From Desmospora profundinema (GTDB taxonomy: Bacteria; Bacillota; Bacilli; Thermoactinomycetales; DSM-45169): a stretch of 64,000 bases of DNA. Within the stretch, counting starts at the first letter, position 1; each line of letters starts with the position of its first letter. The stretch lies in assembly GCF_031454155.1 (NCBI RefSeq), contig NZ_JAVDQG010000003.1, positions 124,001-188,000 on the forward strand. Direction: 5' to 3'. The notes under the pieces were generated by a model. The model did no database searches. It had not been told where the DNA came from and saw nothing but the letters and a program-made list of their open reading frames with translations. A program made the position numbers and the translations under genes. Shown piece after piece: positions 1-6,169 of the stretch.

Positions 1-1
1 C

Positions 2-667
2 GGAGAAGAGGCCCGGGAGGCGGCGCGGCAGTTGGCGGCCCGGATGGGGATTGAAGAACCCCAGGTTTACCACATGGCGGACCTGGGGGAAAACTACACC
101 TACTTTATCGTTTACGGTCGTCTGGTCCATACGATTGACTTCACCTCGATTCGGGTCCCCAAAGTGGACTCGGAACGGATGGATTTCTATGGCGTCAACC
201 GTTTGATTCGAGAAGAGATCGGGCGCAAGGTGGTAGTGATCGGAGCCTGCACCGGTACGGATGCTCACACCGTCGGCATCGACGCCATCATGAACATGAA
301 GGGGTACAACGGGGAGTACGGCTTGGAACGATATCCGGAAATCGATGCCTACAACCTGGGCAGCCAGGTTCCCAACGAGGAGATGCTCGCCCGCGCGCTG
401 GAACTGGATGCCGATGCGATCCTGGTCTCCCAGGTGGTCACCCAAAAAGGCGTACACATCCAAAACCTGACCGAGCTGGTGGAATTGGCGGAAGCGGAAG
501 GCATCCGCGAACGGCTCATCCTCATTTGCGGCGGTCCCCGCATCAATCATGAGATGGCTCTGGAGCTGGGCTACGACGCCGGCTTTGGCCCCGGTTCCCT
601 CGCACCGGATGTGGCTTCTTTTATCGTGCACGAGTTGAAGCGGCGAATGGAAGGGAGGATCCAATAG
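2..667 (+). CDS. kamE: Lysine 5,6-aminomutase beta subunit (5'-truncated by window edge)
   Basis: The frame is already open at base 2, so this is the C-terminal 221 residues of a longer protein; the TTG at 32 is not the true start. KamE is the cobalamin-binding subunit of the B12- and PLP-dependent aminomutase that moves the terminal amino group of D-lysine or L-beta-lysine to C5 in lysine fermentation. The B12 motif DAHTVG is present, and 11 residues after its histidine comes the lysine of IMNMKG; in the solved clostridial enzyme these correspond to the cobalt-ligating His133 and the PLP-binding Lys144. The Rossmann-type tail with ICGGPRI is also typical. KamD and upstream lysine genes are presumably just outside. 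kal and kce of the same pathway lie 41 kb downstream. Confidence 0.93.
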   Translation, partial: GEEAREAARQLAARMGIEEPQVYHMADLGENYTYFIVYGRLVHTIDFTSIRVPKVDSERMDFYGVNRLIREEIGRKVVVIGACTGTDAHTVGIDAIMNMKGYNGEYGLERYPEIDAYNLGSQVPNEEMLARALELDADAILVSQVVTQKGVHIQNLTELVELAEAEGIRERLILICGGPRINHEMALELGYDAGFGPGSLAPDVASFIVHELKRRMEGRIQ

Positions 668-715
668 GCGGAAGGCCGTTCCCATTCGGGGCGGTCTTTT
701 TCATTCTGTGATGTA

Positions 716-750
716 AAAAACCGCGATCTTTAAGGAGATCGACGGTTTTT
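716..750. terminator. Bidirectional hairpin after kamE
   Basis: AAAACCG.GATCT pairs with AGATC..CGGTTTT around a short loop, with a T-run on both strands. It would end kamE transcription and separate it from the small RNA locus that follows. Confidence 0.7.
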
Positions 751-848
751 ATAGAATACTGATGGCTCCAATGCTAGAATATTGATAAGGGTAAGAAAGA
801 TCGAAGTCTCACTCCTGGGGCCAGGTGATGGCGAAAGGGGGTGGGACG

Positions 849-947
849 ATGGGCGAAATCGCTGCTTTATTGGTTGCGATCGTCGCAGCCGTCCGCCTCG
901 GCTTGGATTGGTGGTATGACTACCGATCCAAGCATCGGGGCAAATAG
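849..947 (+). CDS. Candidate type I toxin, 32-residue single-span membrane peptide
   Basis: ATG at 849 follows AAGGGGGT at good spacing; an in-frame ATG at 828 has a poorer site. The peptide has a hydrophobic stretch (IAALLVAIVAAVRLGL), then WWYDY and a basic tail RSKHRGK. This layout is general to Fst/Ldr/TxpA-like type I toxins, but I do not recognise a specific family. Support comes mainly from the surroundings: a converging minus-strand promoter, a shared terminator hairpin and a 15-bp inverted repeat around the gene. It could also be a harmless small membrane peptide. Confidence 0.5.
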   Translation: MGEIAALLVAIVAAVRLGLDWWYDYRSKHRGK

Positions 948-971
948 CATCCCTCACTCGATAGGCCGGAT

Positions 972-1045
972 GTAGAAAAGCTCATCTAAGCGGCAACTTA
1001 GATGAGCTCCGGTCCCGGTGAGTGGGACAACGCCTCGACTTTCTT
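972..1045 (-). ncRNA. Candidate antisense (antitoxin) RNA
   Basis: A near-ideal sigma-A promoter on the minus strand (see 1052-1080) would start RNA near 1045. A 12-bp hairpin at 979-1008, followed on the minus strand by TTTTCT, would end it near 972. The product of about 75 nt would be complementary to the 3' part of a transcript from the toxin gene. Inferred from sequence only. Confidence 0.5.
979..1008 (-). terminator. 12-bp hairpin with minus-strand U-tract
   Basis: AGCTCATCTAAG and CTTAGATGAGCT form a perfect stem around CGGCAA. The T-run lies on the minus-strand side, so it fits as terminator of the antisense RNA. Confidence 0.7.
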
Positions 1046-1051
1046 ACCCTT

Positions 1052-1080
1052 ATTATAGTATCCAACACACCGTTTGACAA
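1052..1080 (-). promoter_or_regulatory. Sigma-A promoter for the antisense RNA
   Basis: On the minus strand TTGTCA (1080-1075) is followed after exactly 17 bases by TATAAT (1057-1052). No ORF starts downstream in this direction, which points to an untranslated RNA. Confidence 0.7.
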
Positions 1081-1205
1081 TTCCCGGACTCAAAAAAAGG
1101 GCCGGATTTTTGCGGAGAGGGATCCCCTGAACAAGTCAGTGTTTGTCGGAAACCACCGAGCGCCTTCCTCTTGGCTTTCCCTGCATCGATCCCTTTCGCA
1201 TATAA

Positions 1206-1493
1206 CTAACTTCCTATCTTCAATAACCATTCCCGTAATTTGGATTTTGGAAAATATACCTTTCCGTTTAATTGAATATGAGGAATATCAGGGTGTTCTT
1301 GAATGAGTACTTTTGCATCTTCTTTGGTTACACCAAGAAAATAGTGAACATCACTTTCTGGAATCAGTTTGTGCTCATCTTCTTCGTCCAATAGATCAAA
1401 ACCACTTTTTGTCCCTTGATTAAAATTACTCAATCCATTTCCAACAAAGTATCCGGCTACAGCAATTCCAAAACCTAGCATAAAAAAGTCCAT
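1206..1493 (-). CDS. Small membrane-anchored protein with excisionase-type helix-turn-helix
   Basis: 95 residues. The first 25 or so form a hydrophobic segment (LGFGIAVAGYFVGNG). The C-terminal half (LIPESDVHYFLGVTKEDAKVL, then NGKVYFPKSKLREWL) has the layout of MerR/excisionase-like winged HTH domains. GGGAGG precedes the ATG. A DNA-binding-type domain joined to a membrane anchor is unusual, and the domain may serve protein contacts instead. No operon partner is obvious; the next gene upstream is the acetyltransferase on the same strand. Confidence 0.6.
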   Translation of the reverse strand: MDFFMLGFGIAVAGYFVGNGLSNFNQGTKSGFDLLDEEDEHKLIPESDVHYFLGVTKEDAKVLIQEHPDIPHIQLNGKVYFPKSKLREWLLKIGS

Positions 1494-1553
1494 ATTTGAT
1501 CCTCCCTGAATCGTCGATCTGGCATGGAAAGTATACGAAATAAACGTCCCTAC

Positions 1554-2039
1554 TTAGCTTACGAACACTTGTATGATTCTTCCTTGCTCAACCCGCTCCG
1601 TAAACAACCCCTTCGTATACTCAGCAATGACTTTTCTCCAAAAATGTTGTGCTGGGATATTCCTCTCGATTTGGAACACTTCCCATTTGCCCTTATGCAA
1701 ATCGAACATGGTGTGTGCCACATTCCTCCCTAGACCGGAGTGACGGTATTTCTTCATGATAAAAAATTCGGCGATTGAAAAAACACTCTTTTCTTCTGAT
1801 TGAATGAGTCGAACGAGTACAAACCCAGCATATTTTCCATTTATCTTCACGAAGTAAGGAAAGCGGTTATTTTTGTCTGTCCAATAGTCGTCGAGATGGG
1901 TATATTCCCCGAATAGACCAGTCTCCTCAACATCGGATTTAACATACTCAGAGAAGTCATAGAAGTAAAATTGCATAAGGTTTTTCAGTATATCTTTTTC
2001 TTCCTCAGCAGCCTTGTAAACATGGTAATCTATATCCAT
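1554..2039 (-). CDS. GNAT-family N-acetyltransferase
   Basis: 161 residues from ATG 2039 behind AGGGGAT; a GTG three bases earlier is less well placed. The acetyl-CoA-binding motif A is visible as RHSGLGRNVAHTMF, preceded by a strand ending FFIMKKY, with a C-terminal FWRKVIAEYT segment typical of the fold. The N-terminal part (LKNLMQFYFYDFSEY) resembles uncharacterised GNATs annotated as predicted acetyltransferases. The substrate cannot be told from sequence. A perfect GAAC-N4-GTTC box lies about 130 bases upstream. Confidence 0.8.
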   Translation of the reverse strand: MDIDYHVYKAAEEEKDILKNLMQFYFYDFSEYVKSDVEETGLFGEYTHLDDYWTDKNNRFPYFVKINGKYAGFVLVRLIQSEEKSVFSIAEFFIMKKYRHSGLGRNVAHTMFDLHKGKWEVFQIERNIPAQHFWRKVIAEYTKGLFTERVEQGRIIQVFVS

Positions 2040-2169
2040 CACATCCCCTGAATGTAAACTCGTTTTTTGTATGACAATCGGGACCTTCTTTTTCCCTCCA
2101 AAATCATTCGCCGTTACAGCATATTACCCTTTTTTGAAGATGTGGAAAGAATGTGTTTGGTATAAAAGA

Positions 2170-2181
2170 GAACATATGTTC
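2170..2181. promoter_or_regulatory. LexA-type box 1 (GAACATATGTTC)
   Basis: A perfect palindrome matching the Gram-positive LexA/DinR core GAAC-N4-GTTC. It lies in the 360-base gap 2040-2402, upstream of the divergent acetyltransferase and about 230 bases before the tailocin activator. The rest of the gap is AT-rich and shows no gene. Confidence 0.6.
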
Positions 2182-2348
2182 TTGATTTAGGTGTCTACTT
2201 TGTGTATCCTATAACTAATCGATACCAGGAGAATTTCAAATCGTGTTATGTAGATGGTTCCCGCCATCTTCTTTACTCCACACGGACCAAACATATGTCT
2301 TTTTATCTGGATAGCAAAGGGTAAAGCCTATTTTTTTACCCAAAAAAC

Positions 2349-2362
2349 CGAACGTATGTTCG
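2349..2362. promoter_or_regulatory. LexA-type box 2, upstream of the sigma-like activator
   Basis: CGAACGTATGTTCG fits the extended Bacillus LexA consensus CGAAC-N4-GTTCG exactly. It is about 40 bases before the start of the sigma-like gene at 2403, where a repressor would block initiation. This implies DNA-damage induction. Confidence 0.8.
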
Positions 2363-2402
2363 TATTTTAATTGTTATGGAAAATCTACTTAGGGGTGATC
2401 GG

Positions 2403-2924
2403 ATGAAAGAATGGATCCAAGAATACCGGGAGTCGTTGGAACGAGTGCGAAAGGCGAAAAAAAATCTGCCGAAAGGGCCGCGTGGAGAAGCGGACCGCCG
2501 TTTGCTAAACGATATGGAACGGGACCTGGTGTGGGTGATCGAGTGGCTGTCCAACGGATGTCAACCCGGAAACCGGCGCGGGATGGAGAATCGGTCTTAT
2601 GATCAACGGGAAGTGCTGTGGAGCCGGCTTTCCGAAAAGGCGAAACGAAAAATCGAATGGCGAGAAAATCTAAAACCTGCCGGAACAAGCCGTTCCCCTC
2701 AGTGGCTGGAGCAATTGCCCAAACTGCTTTCTGATAGTGAATATGAAGCTTTTGTGGCCGTAAGGGGACAAGCCCTTAGTTTTGGACGGGCCGCCTCCCT
2801 CCTGCATTGCTCCAAGTCCACCGTTCAGTCCTATGTCAGGCGTGCGGAAAAAAAGCTTCGTCAGGCAGTGGCAGAGGGAAGACTGCATCCCGGTGATTCC
2901 TCTGGATTGAAACGTGTTCGTTGA
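2403..2924 (+). CDS. Sigma-like phage positive control factor
   Basis: 173 residues. ATG 2403 is preferred over 2376 because AGGGGTGA precedes it. The C-terminal third (LSDSEYEAFVAVRGQALSFG, then AASLLHCSKSTVQSYVRRAE) is a sigma region 4-like HTH; the N-terminal two thirds are charged and helical, with no sigma region 2. Such proteins (PBSX Xpf and related positive control factors) switch on late genes of defective prophages. It sits between two LexA boxes and directly upstream of the tail genes, so LexA cleavage followed by activation of the tail operon is the natural reading. Direct evidence for DNA targets is lacking. Confidence 0.75.
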   Translation: MKEWIQEYRESLERVRKAKKNLPKGPRGEADRRLLNDMERDLVWVIEWLSNGCQPGNRRGMENRSYDQREVLWSRLSEKAKRKIEWRENLKPAGTSRSPQWLEQLPKLLSDSEYEAFVAVRGQALSFGRAASLLHCSKSTVQSYVRRAEKKLRQAVAEGRLHPGDSSGLKRVR

Positions 2925-2994
2925 CCGAGATGACGGGTTTGAACCTTCATGACATCGGTTTCTTCCCTCTGCCATACGAAAACCACCTACAGAT

Positions 2995-3018
2995 GAATAC
3001 GAACATATGTTCGTATTC
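2995..3018. promoter_or_regulatory. LexA-type box 3 in a 24-bp perfect palindrome
   Basis: CGAACATATGTTCG at 3000-3013 is the core; the symmetry extends through GAATA and TATTC on the outside, 24 bp in all. It stands just before the first tail gene, so the structural operon appears to be under LexA directly as well as through the sigma-like factor. Confidence 0.75.
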
Positions 3019-3032
3019 TCATTCGCAAGGAG

Positions 3033-3434
3033 GTGGCACATACGTACAGTGCATTGGAGCCGATCCGGCAAACGATTTTGACTCGTCTGCGTTCAGACGA
3101 AGTGTTGATGGCCAAGGTGACGGGGGTGTTCGATGAAGCGCCGGAGGGACAGCCGCTTCCCTATATCGCATTCGGCGGGGTTCGTTCTTCTTCCATCCGC
3201 ACCTTGTCCCGTTTGAGGGAAGAAGTGACCGTGACGCTCGTGATCTGGTCCGACACGACGGGATTTGGCGAGGCCAACGGGATTCTGGATGATCTAAACC
3301 GGCTGCTCGCGGACCAGGAGTTAACCGGGGCCGACAATGGAAAGATCCCTTGCCGTTATATGGAGAGTGAAGCGGGTACAAACCCGGATCATCCCAATCG
3401 GAAAGGGACCGTCTCTTACCGTTTACTCTACTAA
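3033..3434 (+). CDS. Tail completion protein, DUF3168 family
   Basis: 133 residues as drawn. The core (AIRQT-like helix, LPYIAFGGV, TVTLVIWSDTTGFGEANGIL, ending KGTVSYRLLY) is typical of DUF3168 proteins, which sit between head-tail and major tail genes and act as tail terminators or completion proteins. The start is uncertain: the strong AAGGAGGTG at 3027-3035 overlaps the GTG at 3033 and would best serve a start near 3042, where the frame has only ACG; TTG 3054 is the next candidate. First gene of the structural operon. Confidence 0.75.
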   Translation: MAHTYSALEPIRQTILTRLRSDEVLMAKVTGVFDEAPEGQPLPYIAFGGVRSSSIRTLSRLREEVTVTLVIWSDTTGFGEANGILDDLNRLLADQELTGADNGKIPCRYMESEAGTNPDHPNRKGTVSYRLLY

Positions 3435-3463
3435 AAAAACCATGATAAGAGGAGTGTTCGACG

Positions 3464-3889
3464 ATGGCGACACAAGCGATTCCCGGATTTAAAGGAAGTT
3501 TATCCATTTCCGTTGACGAAGGCAATACCTATCAAATGATCGCCGAGATGAGAGAGGCGACTTTGACCATCAGTCAGGAGGAACTAGAAGCCAGTAGTTT
3601 TTCCAGTAACGGGTGGATGGAATATATCCCTGGATTAAAAGAGTGGGAGCTGGAAGCGGAAGGCATTTATCTACTCGCGGATGCGGGCCAAGATCAGCTC
3701 TATAGCGCCTTGGTTCAGGGCGAAACTGTGATGGTACGCCTGTTTCCCAGCGATGAGAGCGGCAATGAGGGGTATGAAGGCCAGGCCTTCATCACTTCGT
3801 GGGAAGTGAGCAATGCGGCCGACGATGTCGTTTCCATCTCCGCCACGTTCCGGGGCTCCGGTGCTCTCGGTCAGGTGACGGCTGCTTAA
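3464..3889 (+). CDS. Major tail (tube) protein, TP901-1-like
   Basis: 141 residues with a clear ribosome site (AGAGGAG). The sequence has the beta-rich pattern of siphovirus tail tube subunits: FKGSLSISVDEG, SSFSSNGWMEYIPGLKEWEL, a middle part with VMVRLFPSDESG, and FITSWEVSNAADDVVSISAT leading to a FRGSGAL end. This is close to the Phage_tail_2/TP901-1 family. Position after DUF3168 and before the frameshifting chaperone is the standard order. It would form the tube of the particle. Confidence 0.85.
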   Translation: MATQAIPGFKGSLSISVDEGNTYQMIAEMREATLTISQEELEASSFSSNGWMEYIPGLKEWELEAEGIYLLADAGQDQLYSALVQGETVMVRLFPSDESGNEGYEGQAFITSWEVSNAADDVVSISATFRGSGALGQVTAA

Positions 3890-3934
3890 GCTTGTCTGAT
3901 ACCGGAATGATCCAAACCTTAAAGGAGGAGAACC

Positions 3935-4303
3935 ATGGCAAACAAACAGCGCGGGGTTGTAGATGTGACTTTAGATAAGAAACGGCGATTGAAATTTGAT
4001 CTAAACGCCCTCTCCGAACTGGAAGACGCCCTCGGAAAACCGGTGACGCAACTAAACGACGGCACCGTCGGCATGCGGGAGCTGCGGGCGATGGTGTGGG
4101 CGGGCCTTCTCCACGAAGATCCGGGTTTGACCCTGCGGGATACAGGTGAGTTGATCGATCTGGCGCGGATCGAGGAGATTACGGAGAAGGTGACGGAAGC
4201 TTTGACAGCGGCGTTTCCGCAAGGTGGGGGAAAAAACGGGAAGGGCGGTCCGAATGGAACTGGGCGGAAGCCAAACGCCTCGCCTTCGGGCCGCTCGGCC
4301 TAA
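3935..4303 (+). CDS. Tail assembly chaperone, short form (gpG-like)
   Basis: 122 residues, resembling the GTA_TIM/GTA-gp11-type chaperone (KKRRLKFDLNALSELEDALGK, then MRELRAMVWAGLLHEDPGLT). Residues after about 100 (KNGKGGPNGTGRK) are low-complexity, as expected for sequence read only when no frameshift occurs. A classical slippery site at 4231-4237 allows the long form. The chaperone coats the tape measure during tail assembly and is not part of the finished particle. Confidence 0.82.
   Translation: MANKQRGVVDVTLDKKRRLKFDLNALSELEDALGKPVTQLNDGTVGMRELRAMVWAGLLHEDPGLTLRDTGELIDLARIEEITEKVTEALTAAFPQGGGKNGKGGPNGTGRKPNASPSGRSA
4231..4237 (+). promoter_or_regulatory. Programmed -1 frameshift site A AAA AAC
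   Basis: In the zero frame the codons are GGA-AAA-AAC, so the heptamer A_AAA_AAC is in perfect register for simultaneous slippage of two tRNAs into the -1 frame. The -1 frame then stays open for 99 codons to 4536. This is the conserved G/GT arrangement of long-tailed phages. Confidence 0.85.
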
Positions 4304-4536
4304 AGCCCGATGAATTTTGGCGCCTGACACCGTTGGAACTTCAGGATCTGACGGAAGGATATCAGGAGCGGGTGGACCTCGAAATGCACCGGCTGGCCTG
4401 GCATGCCGCCAATCTGATGAACGTTCATCTGAAGAAAAAGGTGACCGTGAAAAAGCTGTTGGGCAAGGAACGAAACATGGCCATGGAGGAGCGGGAACGC
4501 CAGTTCACCCGCTTAATGGAGGCCAGGAAGGGATGA
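4237..4536 (+). CDS. Tail assembly chaperone, -1 frame extension (gpGT-like C-terminal part)
   Basis: Reached by -1 slippage at 4231-4237; the fusion with residues 1-101 of the upstream frame is about 200 residues. The extension reads EWNWAEAKRLAFGPLGLKPD, then FWRLTPLELQDLTEGYQ, followed by a basic helical tail. This WAEAxRxAF and PxEFWxLTPxE pattern is what the second frame of such chaperones normally encodes. The internal ATG at 4333 has no good ribosome site, so independent initiation is unlikely. Confidence 0.8.
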   Translation, partial: REGRSEWNWAEAKRLAFGPLGLKPDEFWRLTPLELQDLTEGYQERVDLEMHRLAWHAANLMNVHLKKKVTVKKLLGKERNMAMEERERQFTRLMEARKG

Positions 4537-4584
4537 GGGGGCTTGACACCTTCAGTTTGATGACAAAGATACTGGGCTGGTTAA

Positions 4585-4685
4585 AACAGGGAGGGGTGGT
4601 TTTCCGGCGAGCGACTTGCCACGCATTGGAGCGGAGGCGGAAAACCACCCCGACCGTCCCGTCATGATTTGTCAGCAGCGTGGGG
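4585..4685. repeat. Family A palindromic repeat, copy A1, inside the tail operon
   Basis: GGGGTGGTTTTCCG (4593-4606) and CGGAAAACCACCCC (4638-4651) are a 14-bp perfect inverted repeat around a 31-base loop containing GACTTGCCACGCATTGGAGC. Related copies lie at 21712, 40701 and 52692. The trailing TTTGTCAGCAG (about 4669-4679) also occurs after copy A4, next to another terminator. Confidence 0.75.
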
Positions 4686-4703
4686 CTTTACGCCCCTTTT
4701 TTC
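4680..4703 (+). terminator. Rho-independent terminator between chaperone and tape-measure genes
   Basis: GGGGC-tttac-GCCCC followed by TTTTTT. It is unexpected inside a phage tail operon and comes right after repeat A1. It should lower expression of all downstream tail and lysis genes unless antitermination occurs. Confidence 0.75.
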
Positions 4704-4773
4704 TTTTTATCATTACTGACTGTCATCCACAGTCGGGTACAGATCTCCGGTTAGGAAGAGGTGAAAAAAAGAC

Positions 4774-6168
4774 ATGACTGCTTCCAATGAAGTGGAATTC
4801 AATAAAAAGATCAAAGGATTGTCCGAGGCGATGGACAAGGTGAATTCTCAGCTGAAGGCGGCGGCTACTTCCGTGGGTGGAACGATTACGGTGGTGCTGG
4901 GATTGTCGGTGGCAGCCAGTCCGGAAGTGAATGAAGCCTTCGGTCAGTTGCAGGAGTCATTGAATCTGGCGAAGGAAAACATCGGGGAGGCGCTGGCGCC
5001 CGCCATTTTAACGGTGATTAACGTTGTAAAGGACTTTGTGGACGCGTTTAATCAGCTTCCGGCACCGATCCAGACGTTTTTGGTATTTGCCGGAACATTC
5101 ATGATTGTTTTATTGGGATTGCTGCCGGTGATCGCCAGCTTGGCTTCCGCGTTTGTGGCCCTGGCGGTCGCGGAGTGGTCGGCACTGGCACCGGTGTTGG
5201 CGATTGTCGCGGCCATTGTGGCTATCCTTGCCATATTCGCCCTTTTAGGATATGCGCTCATTCAGGCATATAATCGGTTTTCCTGGTTCCGTGAGGTGGT
5301 GGACACGGTCTGGTTAGCGATCAAAGAGGCTTTTAACACGGCTCTCACCTTTATCCAAGGAATTGTTCAAAGCGTGATGACAGCGGTCACCGAGTTTTTT
5401 CAATCCCAGTTGCAAAGAATTCAAGCGTTTTGGCAGGAGAATGGCGAGCTTATCATGGCTGCGGTGCGGCGGGTGTGGGGATGGATCCAACCTTTTATCT
5501 CCGTCGTGATGGCGGCGATTGCGGGAACTATCCGAATGGCTTGGATGCTGATCCAGGCGGTGACGATGTTCGTATGGAACGGGATTAAAGGGTTTATATC
5601 CACGGCTCTGACCGCGATCATGGGGATTGTCAAGGCGGTCGCCCAGTTGATCACGGGAGATTGGCGGGGAGCGTTAAATACCTTGCGGACCGCTACGGGG
5701 AATGTCTTGAAAGGCATAGTAAACACATTTAACAACATGCTGGGCGGTCTTCCTGCTAAGGCTGTTACCTGGGGGAAAAATCTGATTAAAGGGTTTATCG
5801 ACGGGATTAAAGGGATGCTGGGCAAGCTGTCAGGGGTGGTGGGGGACGTGGTTGGAGTGGTCGGTGATTTCCTCGGCTTCTCCTCCCCGACAAAACGGGG
5901 ACCGGGACGTACGTCCCATCGCTGGGCCCCCAATTTTATGGAGATGTTTACCGCAGGGATTCAAGCGGGTGTTCCCGATGTGCGCACGGCGGCAACCGAT
6001 GTGGCGTCTACCCTGGCGATCGTCGGACAGAATGAGGCGGGATCGACTCCTCCTTCGATCCGGCAGCCGATGGAGATCCACATCTCACTGGATGGAGAAA
6101 AAATCATGCCGACGGTGCGCCGGGAATTAACCCTGGATCTGCAGGCGTCCATGGGAAGGGTGAGATAA
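4774..6168 (+). CDS. Tail tape measure protein (short)
   Basis: 464 residues. The N-terminal part (EALAPAILTVINVVKDFVDA, QTFLVFAGTFMIVLLGLLPV) and a long hydrophobic alpha-helical middle are typical, followed by repeats like GIVKAVAQLITGDWRGAL and a C-terminal DFLGFSSPTKRGPG, which marks the end of the tape in many siphoviruses. At about 0.15 nm per residue a tail of roughly 70 nm follows, short compared with most siphophages and in keeping with a tailocin. It has its own ribosome site (GGAAGAGGTG) after the A1 repeat and terminator. No peptidase domain is seen. Confidence 0.88.
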   Translation: MTASNEVEFNKKIKGLSEAMDKVNSQLKAAATSVGGTITVVLGLSVAASPEVNEAFGQLQESLNLAKENIGEALAPAILTVINVVKDFVDAFNQLPAPIQTFLVFAGTFMIVLLGLLPVIASLASAFVALAVAEWSALAPVLAIVAAIVAILAIFALLGYALIQAYNRFSWFREVVDTVWLAIKEAFNTALTFIQGIVQSVMTAVTEFFQSQLQRIQAFWQENGELIMAAVRRVWGWIQPFISVVMAAIAGTIRMAWMLIQAVTMFVWNGIKGFISTALTAIMGIVKAVAQLITGDWRGALNTLRTATGNVLKGIVNTFNNMLGGLPAKAVTWGKNLIKGFIDGIKGMLGKLSGVVGDVVGVVGDFLGFSSPTKRGPGRTSHRWAPNFMEMFTAGIQAGVPDVRTAATDVASTLAIVGQNEAGSTPPSIRQPMEIHISLDGEKIMPTVRRELTLDLQASMGRVR

Positions 6169-6169
6169 G

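Larger units (their letters stand above)
785..1053. repeat. Inverted repeat flanking the small toxin-like ORF
   Basis: ATAAGGGTAAGAAAG at 785-799 is the exact inverse of 1039-1053, and TCGA continues both arms after a one-base bulge. If the toxin mRNA runs through to about 1050 its 5' and 3' ends could pair, as in the folded-back inactive mRNAs of type I toxins. The antisense RNA starting near 1045 would begin with almost the same sequence as the mRNA 5' region. Confidence 0.6.

Noticed and set aside
849-947. Stray phage holin
   Set aside because: It has one short span of 32 residues and sits in a converging small-RNA arrangement away from lysis genes; a type I toxin is the better reading.
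4317-4667. 116-residue ORF after the tail chaperone
   Set aside because: It is an out-of-frame reading across the chaperone second frame and repeat A1; the -1 frameshift frame explains the coding signal.
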